NCBI GenBank assembly: GCA_002327965.1
Contig: DCVB01000049.1
Coordinates: 1 to 29,236 of the forward strand
From: Candidatus Aminicenantes bacterium UBA2199
GTDB taxonomy: Bacteria > Acidobacteriota > Aminicenantia > UBA2199
Direction: 5' to 3'
Length of the DNA stretch: 29,236 bases
The first letter of the stretch is position 1. Each line of letters opens with the position of its first letter. The position numbers and the translations under genes were made by a program. Positions 1 to 7,358 of this stretch are shown here, in pieces. Below the pieces are notes generated by a model. That model was not told the DNA's origin. It saw only the letters and a list, made by a program, of their open reading frames with translations, and made no database searches.

Positions 1-116
1 TCCTCGAAGAACATCTCGTAGAAATCACCCAGGCGGAAGAACAGGATGGCATCGGGATAGCTCTTCTTGATCTCCTGGTACTGGCGCAGCATGGGGGTGG
101 GTGGGCGGTTTTCCAT
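1..116 (-). CDS. mutS: DNA mismatch repair protein MutS, N-terminal fragment
   Basis: This is the first 38 codons of MutS, cut by the window edge. The reading starts at an ATG at 116 and gives MENRPPTPMLRQYQEIKK, then a stretch ending FRLGDFYEMFFE. The 'TPMxxQY...K' opening and the 'LGDFYEMF' motif are the hallmark start of the MutS mismatch-binding domain I. MutS recognises mispairs and recruits MutL. The gene begins 8 bases after the recD2 stop codon in the same direction, so the two may be co-transcribed. There is no Shine-Dalgarno sequence before the ATG; instead a TATAAT lies 7 bases upstream, so the gene may also have its own leaderless transcript. The identification is firm although only the N-terminus is visible. 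Confidence 0.9.
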   Translation of the reverse strand, partial: MENRPPTPMLRQYQEIKKSYPDAILFFRLGDFYEMFFE

Positions 117-123
117 GGCCGGA

Positions 124-132
124 ATTATAGCA
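124..132 (-). promoter_or_regulatory. extended -10 promoter for mutS
   Basis: On the minus strand TGCTATAAT forms a perfect extended -10 element (TGn-TATAAT). The -10 ends 7 bases before the mutS ATG, so transcription would start at or next to the start codon. No -35 is recognisable, which is usual for extended -10 promoters. The element overlaps the recD2 stop codon. Confidence 0.45.
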
Positions 133-2332
133 CAGCCCCTGAAGGCCCCCGCTGCGGGCCCTGAAGGCCCCCGCCGATGGGAGGGTTCGCCGCAAAGGCC
201 TCGCTCAGGCGCAGGGTCAGCAGTGTGCGCCGGCGCACCGGCTGCGAGTTGGCCACGGCACGAGCAACGGTCACCTCGTCCGACAGCAGCAGCAGCTTGC
301 GGCGCGCCCGGGTGATGGCCGTGTAGAACAGCTCGCGGCTGAGCATGCGCGCATGGGATGGCAGCAGGCACAGGACCACGATGTCGTACTCCGACCCCTG
401 GGACTTGTGGACCGAGACGGCATAGGAGAGGGTCAGCTCGTCCAGCTCGTCGGCGGCGTATTCGACGCTCCAGCCGTCGAAGTTGACCTGCAGCAGCTTG
501 TCGGCGGCGTGGTAGTCCTCGACGATACCCAGGTCGCCGTTGAACACGCCCTTGTCATAATCATTACGGGTCTGCATGACCTTGTCCAGGCGCTTGAAGG
601 CCGCTTTTTCCCGGCGCAGCAGGAAAGGCTCGGGGTTGAATTTCTCCTGCACCATCTGGTTGATGCGGTCGATGCCGGCATCACCGCGGTACATGGGCAC
701 CAGCACCTGCAGGGCGGCGGAGTTGAACGGGTAGTCCTCCTGGTAGCGGCGCAGGATGCGCTCCACCTTGTCCAGGACCTGGGCCTCTTCGCGCACCGGC
801 AGGAAGATGAAGTCGGCGTCGGGGTCGGGCTTGGGGAAGACCAGGGGCTCTCCGCCGTTGACGCGGCAGGCGTTTTCCACGATCAGGCTGCCCCGGTCCT
901 GGCGGAAATTGCGCTTCAGGTAGATGGTGTGGAAAAGACCGCTCTGGATCATGTCGCGCAGGACGTTGCCCGGGCCGACCGAGGGCAGCTGGTCCTTGTC
1001 GCCGATGATGATCAGCTGGGTGTCGTCGGCCAGCGCCTGCAGCAGCGAGAACAGGATGAACGAGTCGACCATGGAGAATTCGTCGACGATCACCGCCCCC
1101 GCCGGCAGGGGATTCTGGGCGTTGTGCACGAACTGTCCCGTCTCGGGGTTGAACTTCAGCAGGCGATGGATGGTGGAGGCCTGGCAGAATGCGCTCTCCT
1201 CGATGCGCTTGGCGGCGCGGCCGGTGGGGGCGGCGACCAGGATCGGGCGGCCGTTGGCCCGGAGGATCTCGATGATGGCGCGGATGATGGTCGTCTTGCC
1301 CGTGCCCGGGCCGCCGGTGATGACGGTCAGCCGGTTGCGCACCGCGGCCAGCACCGCCTGCTTCTGCTCTTGGCTGAGCTCCAGGGCGAGCTTGGCGAAA
1401 ACGGCGGCGAAGTCGACCGCCGGCTCCGCGATCCCGTCGCCCTCGCGGGCGAGCCGCTGCAGGCGCCGGGCCGCGGCCATCTCGATCATCTCGTTCTGCG
1501 GGGTGAGGACGCAGGGCTCGGGCAGCTCGGCCAGGCGCAGCTCGCCGCGCTCGATCAGCTTTTCCAGCACGGCGAACACGTCGCAGTCGGCGACATCGAG
1601 CAGCCAGGAGCATTTCTGCAGCAACTCGTCGCGGGGAACATACAGGTCGCCGCGCTGGAACTCCGCCTGCTGCAGGATGAAAAAGATACCCGCCCTCAGC
1701 CGCTGCGGGTCGGTCTTGGCGATGCCCAGGGCGCGGGCGATGGTATCGGCGACCTTGAAGCCCACGCCGCGCACGCGCTCGATCAGCAGGTAGGGGTCGC
1801 CCTCGACCATCGCCGGCGCCAGGTCGCCGAACTCGCGGTGAATGCGGTAGACCGTCTCCTGGCCGACGCCAAAGGGGGTCAGGCGCACGGTCAGGTCGCG
1901 CAGGACCCGGCTGCCGCGCATGCTGTCCTGGACGGTCGCGACGAGCGATTTCTTCAGGCCCGGAACCTCGCGCAGCCGTTCGGGAGCGTTCTCCAGCACA
2001 TCGAAGGTCGCCTGGCCGAAATGGTCGACAATGCGCTGGGCGGTTTTTTTGCCGATGCCCTTGAAGCGGCCGGAGGCGAGGTAGCGGGCGATGCCCTCGC
2101 CGTCCTGGGGACGGATGAACTCGAAGCGGCTGACCTTGATCTGGCGGCCGAAGCGCGGGTGCTCCGACTCCTCGCCTTCGATCTCCAGGAAATCGCCGAC
2201 GCTCAGCGCATGAAGGTTGCCGACGATGACCCGGCTTTCGCGCGACCCCTCGACCCGAACCAGGAAGACGCCGAAACCGGTTTCCTGGGAGACGAAGATC
2301 TTGCGGCTGATCTTGACCTTGAAAACGGGCAA
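125..2332 (-). CDS. recD2: RecD2-type ATP-dependent DNA helicase
   Basis: A 735-residue SF1B helicase of the RecD2 family, the stand-alone RecD-like 5'-3' helicase of bacteria without RecBCD, involved in DNA repair. The N-terminal OB-like region (residues 1-75) is followed by helix-hairpin-helix segments (FKGIGKKTAQRIVDHFG at 90-106, VRGVGFKVADTIA at 187-199). The helicase core has Walker A GGPGTGKTT (340-348), APTGRAAKR, the DEAG-like box VIVDEFSMVD, the GDKDQLPSVGPG motif and, near the C-terminus, VSVHKSQGSEYD and YTAITRARRKL. Length and domain order are normal for RecD2. The start is TTG at 2332; no in-frame ATG lies just upstream and no clear ribosome site is seen, so the exact start is uncertain. 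It lies directly upstream of mutS, consistent with a repair operon. Confidence 0.93.
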   Translation of the reverse strand: MPVFKVKISRKIFVSQETGFGVFLVRVEGSRESRVIVGNLHALSVGDFLEIEGEESEHPRFGRQIKVSRFEFIRPQDGEGIARYLASGRFKGIGKKTAQRIVDHFGQATFDVLENAPERLREVPGLKKSLVATVQDSMRGSRVLRDLTVRLTPFGVGQETVYRIHREFGDLAPAMVEGDPYLLIERVRGVGFKVADTIARALGIAKTDPQRLRAGIFFILQQAEFQRGDLYVPRDELLQKCSWLLDVADCDVFAVLEKLIERGELRLAELPEPCVLTPQNEMIEMAAARRLQRLAREGDGIAEPAVDFAAVFAKLALELSQEQKQAVLAAVRNRLTVITGGPGTGKTTIIRAIIEILRANGRPILVAAPTGRAAKRIEESAFCQASTIHRLLKFNPETGQFVHNAQNPLPAGAVIVDEFSMVDSFILFSLLQALADDTQLIIIGDKDQLPSVGPGNVLRDMIQSGLFHTIYLKRNFRQDRGSLIVENACRVNGGEPLVFPKPDPDADFIFLPVREEAQVLDKVERILRRYQEDYPFNSAALQVLVPMYRGDAGIDRINQMVQEKFNPEPFLLRREKAAFKRLDKVMQTRNDYDKGVFNGDLGIVEDYHAADKLLQVNFDGWSVEYAADELDELTLSYAVSVHKSQGSEYDIVVLCLLPSHARMLSRELFYTAITRARRKLLLLSDEVTVARAVANSQPVRRRTLLTLRLSEAFAANPPIGGGLQGPQRGPSGAVL
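137..174. repeat. 16-bp direct repeat at the recD2 3' end
   Basis: CCCTGAAGGCCCCCGC occurs at 137-152 and again at 159-174, 22 bases apart. It encodes part of the low-complexity C-terminal tail of RecD2 (GLQGPQRGPSG), so the tail looks like a small local duplication outside the conserved helicase core. Confidence 0.7.
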
Positions 2333-2412
2333 TTCAGATGACGGCCGGCTGGACCGGCGGATGATCGATGGAACGCATCGGGCCTCCCTGCGGGATCGCG
2401 TGACCAGGGCCC

Positions 2413-2441
2413 ATTATACAAAATCGCGGCCGTTTTGGGAA
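2413..2441 (-). promoter_or_regulatory. promoter for recD2
   Basis: On the minus strand a TTCCCA -35 (2441-2436), a 17-base spacer and a perfect TATAAT -10 (2418-2413) point at recD2. The predicted leader is about 75 bases. The -35 matches the consensus in four of six positions. Confidence 0.5.
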
Positions 2442-2510
2442 TGCGGCGGCCGTGAAGGCCTGGAGTTTTTCTCGTCCCGGCAGTGAGTCCGGCAAATTCC
2501 GCCCGCCGGC

Positions 2511-2539
2511 TTGCAATTCGCGGCGGAAACGGCGATGAT
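2511..2539 (+). promoter_or_regulatory. possible promoter for purC
   Basis: TTGCAA (2511-2516), a 17-base spacer and GATGAT (2534-2539) lie just ahead of the AGGAGG ribosome site and the purC ATG. The -10 is weak. With the recD2 promoter this makes a divergent 234-base intergenic region. Confidence 0.3.
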
Positions 2540-2566
2540 GAGAAAAATTTTCCAGGAGGTCCCGGC

Positions 2567-3424
2567 ATGGAACTGGATCGCGTGCTCAAAAAAGAGAATT
2601 TCGTCTACTCGGGGAAATCGAAGGACATCTACCGCATTCCCGACGGGGAATACCAGGGCAAATACGCGTTCGTCTTCACCGACCGCGGCACCGGCTACAT
2701 GGACAAGAGCGGCCGGCCCGTCTTCGATCCCGGCTACGACAACGTCGTGGGCGAGATCCCGGGCAAGGGGGCCATCGCCTGCAGGTTCGCCAGCTACTTT
2801 TTCCGGCTGCTGGCGAAGAAAAATGTCCCCAGCCATTACATCGCCACCGTCGGCGACAACGTCATGGTCGTCGAGCCGGCCACGCCGATCAGCATGCCCG
2901 AGCAGGCGCCCGAATTTGCCGGTTCGGCGCCGTTGCTGAACCTGGAATGGACCTGGCGCAACAGCGCCATGGGCAGCTTCTGGCGCCGTTATCCCTTCAC
3001 CAGGCCGTGCCTGGACCTGCCCCAGGTGGTCGAGGCCTGGACCAAGGGCAAGACCGACAAGCTGATCACTTTCGAGTCGCTGGCAGGCGCGGGAGTGATG
3101 ACCACGGAGGAGATTGCCTGCGTCAAAAAGTTCGTCAAGGATATCGCCGCGGTGATCTACGAGGAGTTCGCCGCGCGCGGACTGCACGTGATCGACGGCA
3201 AGATCGAGCTCGGCCGGCTGCAGGGCGGCGACGGCCGCATCGTCCTGATCGACGAGATCTCCCCCGACGTGCTGCGCGTCTGCAAGGGATATGAACGCGA
3301 AGAAACCGGAGGCTGCGCCAAGGCCCGGGAGTGCATCCGCACCAGCCTGTCCGGAGAAGACCGCAAGATCTCGGCCGGGAACCAGTTGCCGGCCTCCGAG
3401 CTGGAGAAGATATTCCTCAGCTGA
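2567..3424 (+). CDS. purC: SAICAR synthetase-like protein (PurC family)
   Basis: A 285-residue protein of the phosphoribosylaminoimidazole-succinocarboxamide synthase family, which joins aspartate to CAIR with ATP hydrolysis in purine biosynthesis. Visible signatures are the N-terminal nucleotide-binding strand VYSGKSKDIYRI (family: xYxGKxKxIY), 'ITFESLAGAGVMTTEE', and near the C-terminus the substrate/ATP region HVIDGKIELGR...IVLIDEISPDVLR, matching the family's 'DxKxEFG...DExSPD'. It is somewhat longer and more divergent than E. coli PurC and lacks the usual RLWD sequence after the SPD motif, so a related SAICAR-synthetase-like activity cannot be excluded. The start at 2567 is chosen because AGGAGG sits at 2554-2559; a longer frame upstream has no support. 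It is transcribed divergently from recD2 and no other purine gene is adjacent. Confidence 0.8.
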   Translation: MELDRVLKKENFVYSGKSKDIYRIPDGEYQGKYAFVFTDRGTGYMDKSGRPVFDPGYDNVVGEIPGKGAIACRFASYFFRLLAKKNVPSHYIATVGDNVMVVEPATPISMPEQAPEFAGSAPLLNLEWTWRNSAMGSFWRRYPFTRPCLDLPQVVEAWTKGKTDKLITFESLAGAGVMTTEEIACVKKFVKDIAAVIYEEFAARGLHVIDGKIELGRLQGGDGRIVLIDEISPDVLRVCKGYEREETGGCAKARECIRTSLSGEDRKISAGNQLPASELEKIFLS

Positions 3425-3614
3425 TCCCGGGAACGTAATTCCTGGCGGCTTGTCGCACCGCAGGCCGTTCTTCCTCGTCCATTTTTGCGGACAGTCGCAG
3501 GAATAAAATGTCTGTTATTTGGACAAATCAAAGGGGAAATTCCGGCAGTGATTATGCATGCAAAATCAGGGGCGGATGCCTGTGAAAAAGCAGGCTGTCG
3601 GAAAGGAGTTTCCC

Positions 3615-3812
3615 GTGAAAAAGAGGCTGCTCGTTTCATGCACCATCATGCTCATGGTCGGGTTGGCGGGTCAATTGCAAAAATCTCAGAGCCCAGAGTT
3701 CTTAAGGGAGCCGCATGGCCGGGAAGCCGGAAGCGCGGGGGAAAAATGGCTCGATCTCCGCAGGAGGAGACATTTTATCCGGAACGATAAGCCCGCTACC
3801 TGGCCCATCTGA
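3615..3812 (+). CDS. small putative secreted peptide, doubtful gene
   Basis: A 65-codon frame starting at GTG 3615, preceded by AAAGGAG at 3602-3608. It begins VKKRLLVSCTIMLMVGLAG, which has the form of a signal peptide (basic start, hydrophobic core), then becomes arginine-rich and low in recognisable structure. It may be the remnant of a longer secreted protein whose 3' part has decayed: neighbouring frames to about 3840 also contain short protein-like stretches. It is the only candidate gene in the 3425-3881 interval; the rest shows nothing else I can support. Confidence 0.25.
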   Translation: MKKRLLVSCTIMLMVGLAGQLQKSQSPEFLREPHGREAGSAGEKWLDLRRRRHFIRNDKPATWPI

Positions 3813-3881
3813 CCAAAAACAACGACGATTGGCAGTAAAAGCCTTCAGCAAAATGCGCCACCCAAATGTCGCGGCAAGTAA

Positions 3882-5036
3882 TCAGAATCCGCTGAACTTG
3901 ATGGGGATCTCCCATTTTTTGGACTTGTTATGGGTAACGAGAATGATCTCCAGCATGCCGCTTTTATTGCCGCTGGCGGCGGACTTGGGCACCCAAAAGG
4001 TGATGTCGCGTTTCTGGACCTCCCCGTTGACAGGCCCGGCGTGGAAATCACTTTTTTTCGTAGTGATGAGCGTGCCGGCGGGCACCAGGCAACCGATCCA
4101 GATGCTGTGGGCCCCCACCTGCTCGCTGCCCAAGCCCTCCAGCCTGAGCTCGATGTGCATTTGCCGGTTGTTGGCGCTTGTAGCCGGGCCGATGGTGTCC
4201 GGAGTGATCAAGGCGGGATTGGTGTTCTTGTTGATGATGCGGCGACTGGATTGATAACCCAGGCGGGCGAATTCCACCAATTTGATATCGGCGATGGACG
4301 GGTAGAGGTAGACCAGCTTGCTGTTGTTGTTTTCGTTGGTTTCGGCGATCTGGTTGCCCGGGTCCACCATGATCTGGATGCCGTTGCGTCCGGGCAGCAG
4401 GGTGTAGGGAATGCTGAATTCCTTGCTGTGTCCGGGCTGCAGGTTGCTCACGTTGGTCATCCACATCTGGCTGGGTCCCTCGTTGACAGACCATTTGATC
4501 TTCATTGTGCCGCTGAAGGGATTTTGCGGGTGGGCGTTTTTCACCTCGTACTTGACCTGGTGGGTTCCCACCCTGTAGATCGAAGCCAGCGCCAGGTCGT
4601 GAAGCGCGGTCGCTCCGGGATTCAGCGCAAAGACCTGGCTTTTTTCGTTGTTGTTCTCATTCGTCTCCAGGACGTTGTTGCTGACATCGACCTTGACCTT
4701 GACCGTCACGCTGTTGCTGAGGTTGACCTGCCCGGCGAATTCGGAACTTTTGAACAACAGGACGTCGAAGGCATCGTTATCGTTGAAATAAAGATACTTG
4801 ACGCGGTTCGATGCGACCATGGTGTTGTTCAGCCAAATCCCGAAGGAAACATTGCCTTCAAATTGGCCGCTCATGTTGTTGTTTCTTACCCGGACGGTGA
4901 AGTTGTCGGCCGCGCTGTTGTAGATAAGGGCCTCAATCTCAAAGTCCGGTTGCGTCATGCCCTGGGAAATCGCGCTGCCAAAGCAGAAGACAACACAAAC
5001 CGCAAAAGCAACAAAGACAAATTTCGGTGAATTCAT
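3882..5036 (-). CDS. secreted CARDB-domain protein
   Basis: A 384-residue secreted protein. An N-terminal signal peptide (MNSPKFVFVAFAVCVVFCFG, cleavage near residue 25) is followed by two CARDB-type beta-sandwich repeats. Each ends in the characteristic calcium-loop-like sequence: 'VLETNENNNEK' at about residue 120 and 'IAETNENNNSKLVYLYP' at about 235. The last 130 residues form a third region of beta-strand character without a family I recognise. CARDB modules occur in bacterial extracellular adhesins and as accessory domains of enzymes; no catalytic domain is visible. The ATG at 5036 follows an AGGAGG in the minus strand (5042-5047). The gene is monocistronic, and its base composition is more AT-rich than its neighbours, which could reflect later acquisition. 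Confidence 0.8.
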   Translation of the reverse strand: MNSPKFVFVAFAVCVVFCFGSAISQGMTQPDFEIEALIYNSAADNFTVRVRNNNMSGQFEGNVSFGIWLNNTMVASNRVKYLYFNDNDAFDVLLFKSSEFAGQVNLSNSVTVKVKVDVSNNVLETNENNNEKSQVFALNPGATALHDLALASIYRVGTHQVKYEVKNAHPQNPFSGTMKIKWSVNEGPSQMWMTNVSNLQPGHSKEFSIPYTLLPGRNGIQIMVDPGNQIAETNENNNSKLVYLYPSIADIKLVEFARLGYQSSRRIINKNTNPALITPDTIGPATSANNRQMHIELRLEGLGSEQVGAHSIWIGCLVPAGTLITTKKSDFHAGPVNGEVQKRDITFWVPKSAASGNKSGMLEIILVTHNKSKKWEIPIKFSGF

Positions 5037-5052
5037 TTTCCCTCCTGGTTTT

Positions 5053-5082
5053 ACAATAGTAAAAAGTCTGAAAAAATCTCAA
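5053..5082 (-). promoter_or_regulatory. promoter for the CARDB protein gene
   Basis: On the minus strand TTGAGA (5082-5077), an 18-base AT-rich spacer and TATTGT (5058-5053) precede the AGGAGG site and the ATG at 5036. Confidence 0.45.
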
Positions 5083-5226
5083 CCTAAATGGGAATTTCCG
5101 ATTTTTAAAAACTTTTTCGCTATTTCAGTGCCACCACGCCCATTCCCAGAAAACAGAGAGCTTTTTCAACACGTCTCACCTCCGCCCGGTCTGATGTCAT
5201 GCGCCCCCCCCGTCGTCCGGATTCTT

Positions 5227-5246
5227 GATTCCGAAAGTTCGGAATC
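5227..5246. promoter_or_regulatory. perfect palindrome, operator-like
   Basis: GATTCCGAA, two bases, then TTCGGAATC: 9-bp arms without a mismatch. It lies 34 bases upstream of the -35 box of the HAD gene promoter. There is no T-run after it, so a protein-binding operator is more likely than a terminator. No regulator can be named. Confidence 0.5.
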
Positions 5247-5280
5247 TTGAAATGAAACACACCGGCCTCCCGCCTGGGGA

Positions 5281-5309
5281 TTGTCAAGACATCGCGGAAC
5301 CGCTACACT
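5281..5309 (+). promoter_or_regulatory. promoter for the HAD phosphatase gene, leaderless type
   Basis: TTGTCA (5281-5286), a 17-base spacer and TACACT (5304-5309). Only six bases separate the -10 from the ATG at 5316, so the transcript would start at about the start codon, and no Shine-Dalgarno sequence is present. Confidence 0.55.
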
Positions 5310-5315
5310 GGCGCC

Positions 5316-6347
5316 ATGAGGCTTAGACGGGGAAACTGGAGTGCAACGAACATCAAGGCCCTGGATGAAATGCTGGCCAGCGTGCAACCGGGCGAGATCG
5401 CGGTTTTCGACTGGGACAACACCTGCGCCTTCAACGACGTGGGCGAGGCGCTGCTGCGGCGCATGGCCTTCGGGCTGGAATTCCGCATGGACGCCGTCGC
5501 CATGGCCGACTCCATCCCCGATCGCATCCACGGAATCGGCCGCTTGAACCTCGGCGGCAGGTCTCATTCCCTGAAGCGGATGAAGCAAGCGGTCTTTTCC
5601 GCGCTCGACCGGCTGCAGCAGCGTCCATTGGCGAACCACAATCGGGACCTTGACAAGGACTTCCGTGTCTTCACGTCGGGGCTGCTGGCCCTGAACCGGG
5701 CGCTGGAGGAGACGCCGGGCATCGGCTGCGAGTTCGCGTATCCCTGGGTGAACACGCTGCTGCGGGGGTGGTCCCTGCCCGAGTTCGACCGGCTTGCCGG
5801 AGAGGTCATCGCCCGGGCGCTGCAGGAGCCCCTGCGCCGTCATGCCATTCTTGATCCCGCGGGGCGCTGGCGCTACGACTGGACCGGCGGCATCCGTCTT
5901 TACCCGGAGATGATGGACCTGGCCGCCTGCTGGCAACAACGCGGCGGCCGGCTCGTGGTGTCCACGGCCAGCAACCGGCAACTGGTGGAAAAAATGATCG
6001 CCGTGACCGGCTTCCCCTGCCGCGAGGTCATCGGCATGGAGCTGGCCTTGGCCGGCATGCGTTTTCTGGACGTGCTGAAGCCGGAATGGCGGCCCAACCT
6101 CGGCGCGGGCAAAGTGCACAACCTGATCTCCCGGCTCGACCGCGAGCCGGTTTTCGTGGCTGGCGACAGCAGCAACGACCATGAGATGCTGACCGCATTC
6201 GCCGCCACCCGCGTCCGCCTCGTCATCGACCGCCATGCCCCGGGAACGATCCGCTCGCTGATTCGCAGGGCCGGATCCGGAGATACGGGCTTCCTCTGCC
6301 AAAGGATCGACCCGGGACGCGGAACGTTCCGGTCTCCGCGCCGGTGA
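5316..6347 (+). CDS. HAD-superfamily phosphatase
   Basis: A 343-residue haloacid dehalogenase-fold hydrolase, probably a cytoplasmic phosphomonoesterase. Motif I is VFDWDNT with the nucleophile Asp32 and general acid Asp34. Motif II is VVSTAS (Ser216/Thr217). Motif IV is VFVAGDSSNDHEM with Asp284 and Asp288. A long insert between motifs I and II (roughly 40-200) forms a C1-type helical cap, the arrangement of the SerB/PSP-like branch. The protein is larger than typical SerB (about 210-320), and the substrate cannot be told. The ATG at 5316 is set by the promoter immediately upstream. The C-terminal 40 residues after motif IV are arginine-rich and not conserved-looking. The next gene has its own promoter. 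Confidence 0.82.
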   Translation: MRLRRGNWSATNIKALDEMLASVQPGEIAVFDWDNTCAFNDVGEALLRRMAFGLEFRMDAVAMADSIPDRIHGIGRLNLGGRSHSLKRMKQAVFSALDRLQQRPLANHNRDLDKDFRVFTSGLLALNRALEETPGIGCEFAYPWVNTLLRGWSLPEFDRLAGEVIARALQEPLRRHAILDPAGRWRYDWTGGIRLYPEMMDLAACWQQRGGRLVVSTASNRQLVEKMIAVTGFPCREVIGMELALAGMRFLDVLKPEWRPNLGAGKVHNLISRLDREPVFVAGDSSNDHEMLTAFAATRVRLVIDRHAPGTIRSLIRRAGSGDTGFLCQRIDPGRGTFRSPRR

Positions 6348-6379
6348 TGAAGCGCGGGCAGGGGCCGGTCATTTCCCGC

Positions 6380-6408
6380 TTGTAATTTCATTTTCACTTG
6401 CATAGAAT
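6380..6408 (+). promoter_or_regulatory. promoter for the GspG-like/PTS pair, leaderless type
   Basis: TTGTAA (6380-6385), a 17-base spacer and TAGAAT (6403-6408). The ATG of the next gene is six bases after the -10 and no ribosome site intervenes. Confidence 0.55.
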
Positions 6409-6414
6409 GGCTTC

Positions 6415-6786
6415 ATGCGCTATCTCCTGCTCATCCTGCTTGTCGCCCTTGCCGTCGTGCTCGCGCTGCGCCTGGGCAAAAGCCGGCAGGCCGATCCGTT
6501 GGCTGAATCTGGAGCCATGCTGGACAAGGCCAAGCTGGCCGTGCTGCCGGCGCAATTAGGGCAGGTGGCAGCGGCACTGGATGCCTATCGCTCCGACCGC
6601 GGCGCCTGGCCCGGTGATTTAGAGGAGCTCGTTCCTGAATACCTTCCCGTTTCCGACCTGCTCTTGGATCCCTGGGGGACGAGGCTGCGCCTGGAAATGA
6701 CCGGCCCCGGGGATGCATTCCTCGCCTGCGCCGGACCGGACCGGGCGTTCGCCAGCCCCGACGACACCCGAAGGAGCCTACGATGA
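6415..6786 (+). CDS. membrane-anchored GspG-like (pseudopilin C-domain) protein
   Basis: A 123-residue protein with one N-terminal transmembrane helix (RYLLLILLVALAVVLALRL) and a globular part that resembles the C-terminal domain of the major type II secretion pseudopilin GspG. Family features are 'LDAYRSDRGAWPGDLEELVPEYLP', 'LLDPWGTRLRLEM' and the closing 'CAGPDRAFASPDD', equivalent to the GspG 'DPWGxPY...SxGPDGxxGTxDD' region with its calcium loop. Unlike a real pseudopilin it has no prepilin peptidase site (no G-F-T-L-I-E before the helix), so it would stay in the membrane and not be assembled. It overlaps the next gene by ATGA, suggesting coupled translation. Its role is unknown. Confidence 0.72.
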   Translation: MRYLLLILLVALAVVLALRLGKSRQADPLAESGAMLDKAKLAVLPAQLGQVAAALDAYRSDRGAWPGDLEELVPEYLPVSDLLLDPWGTRLRLEMTGPGDAFLACAGPDRAFASPDDTRRSLR

Positions 6787-7250
6787 AACTGGCCAACTAC
6801 CTGAAAAAGGAAAACGTCTACCTCTGCGATACCTGCAAGGACACCGGCCACCTGTATGGCGATTTCGCCCATTTCCTCAAGGAAAAAGGGGTCATCGCCG
6901 ACGCCCGCAAGGTGAAGCGCCTGTTCGTCAAGCGCGAAAGCGTGCAGTCGACGGGGATCGGCCGCGGCGTGGCCACGCCGCACATCTTTTCCGACGAGTT
7001 CTCCGAGTTTTTTCTGGCTTTGGCCCTCGTGCGCCAGGGTATCGATTTTTCGGCCCCGGACGGCAAGCCCGTGCACGTGGTCTTCCTGATCATGAGCGAT
7101 GACCGCGACATCGGCCTGCACCTGAAGACCCTGGCCCATCTTGCCCGCCTCACCGCCAGCAGCGATCTCAGCGCCGCCCTCAAAAGCGCCCGCGACGAGG
7201 CCGAAGCCTTCGCCGTCATCCTGGAAATGGAGAAGGCCATCCTTTCCTGA
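6783..7250 (+). CDS. PTS EIIA component, fructose/nitrogen type (PtsN-like)
   Basis: A 155-residue EIIA domain of the fructose/mannitol family. The phosphoacceptor histidine is His67 in GVATPHIF, matching the 'xxATPH' active-site motif, and the context 'RESVQSTGIGRGVATPH' is characteristic. The end of the domain, VHVVFLIMSDDRDIGLHLKTLAHLAR, also matches. The family accepts a phosphate from HPr or NPr. A lone EIIA with no EIIB/EIIC beside it is more often regulatory (PtsN-like) than a transporter part. It is translationally coupled to the GspG-like gene by a 4-base overlap. A hairpin follows the stop. Confidence 0.87.
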   Translation: MKLANYLKKENVYLCDTCKDTGHLYGDFAHFLKEKGVIADARKVKRLFVKRESVQSTGIGRGVATPHIFSDEFSEFFLALALVRQGIDFSAPDGKPVHVVFLIMSDDRDIGLHLKTLAHLARLTASSDLSAALKSARDEAEAFAVILEMEKAILS

Positions 7251-7274
7251 TACCGCGCCGGGGGCGAAACCCGC

Positions 7275-7297
7275 AAAGGCTCTCAAGCAAAGCCTTT
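7275..7297 (+). terminator. hairpin after the PTS gene, weak terminator candidate
   Basis: AAAGGCT and AGCCTTT pair across a 9-base loop 25 bases after the PTS EIIA stop codon. Only three T residues close the stem, so intrinsic termination would be weak. Confidence 0.35.
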
Positions 7298-7302
7298 CAG
7301 GA

Positions 7303-7331
7303 TTGACTGCCAGGGGGGGATATACTATAAT
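7303..7331 (+). promoter_or_regulatory. strong sigma70 promoter for argS
   Basis: TTGACT (7303-7308), a 17-base spacer and a perfect TATAAT (7326-7331). It is among the best promoter matches in the window. Confidence 0.75.
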
Positions 7332-7340
7332 CCGGCCGAA

Positions 7341-7358
7341 ATGGACTTGATCCCATGA
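7341..7358 (+). CDS. five-codon leader ORF overlapping the argS start
   Basis: ATG at 7341 is nine bases after the -10 box, close to the predicted transcription start. It reads MDLIP, and its TGA (7356-7358) overlaps the argS ATG (7355-7357) as ATGA. It could be a leaderless mini-ORF that delivers ribosomes to argS, which lacks an evident Shine-Dalgarno sequence. It may equally be chance. Confidence 0.25.
   Translation: MDLIP

Noticed and set aside
353..2341. A 662-codon open frame opposite recD2
   Set aside because: Its product is low-complexity, rich in Asp, Gly, Gln and Val, with no domain, and it is the antisense shadow of a clear helicase gene. Long antisense frames are expected in GC-rich DNA.
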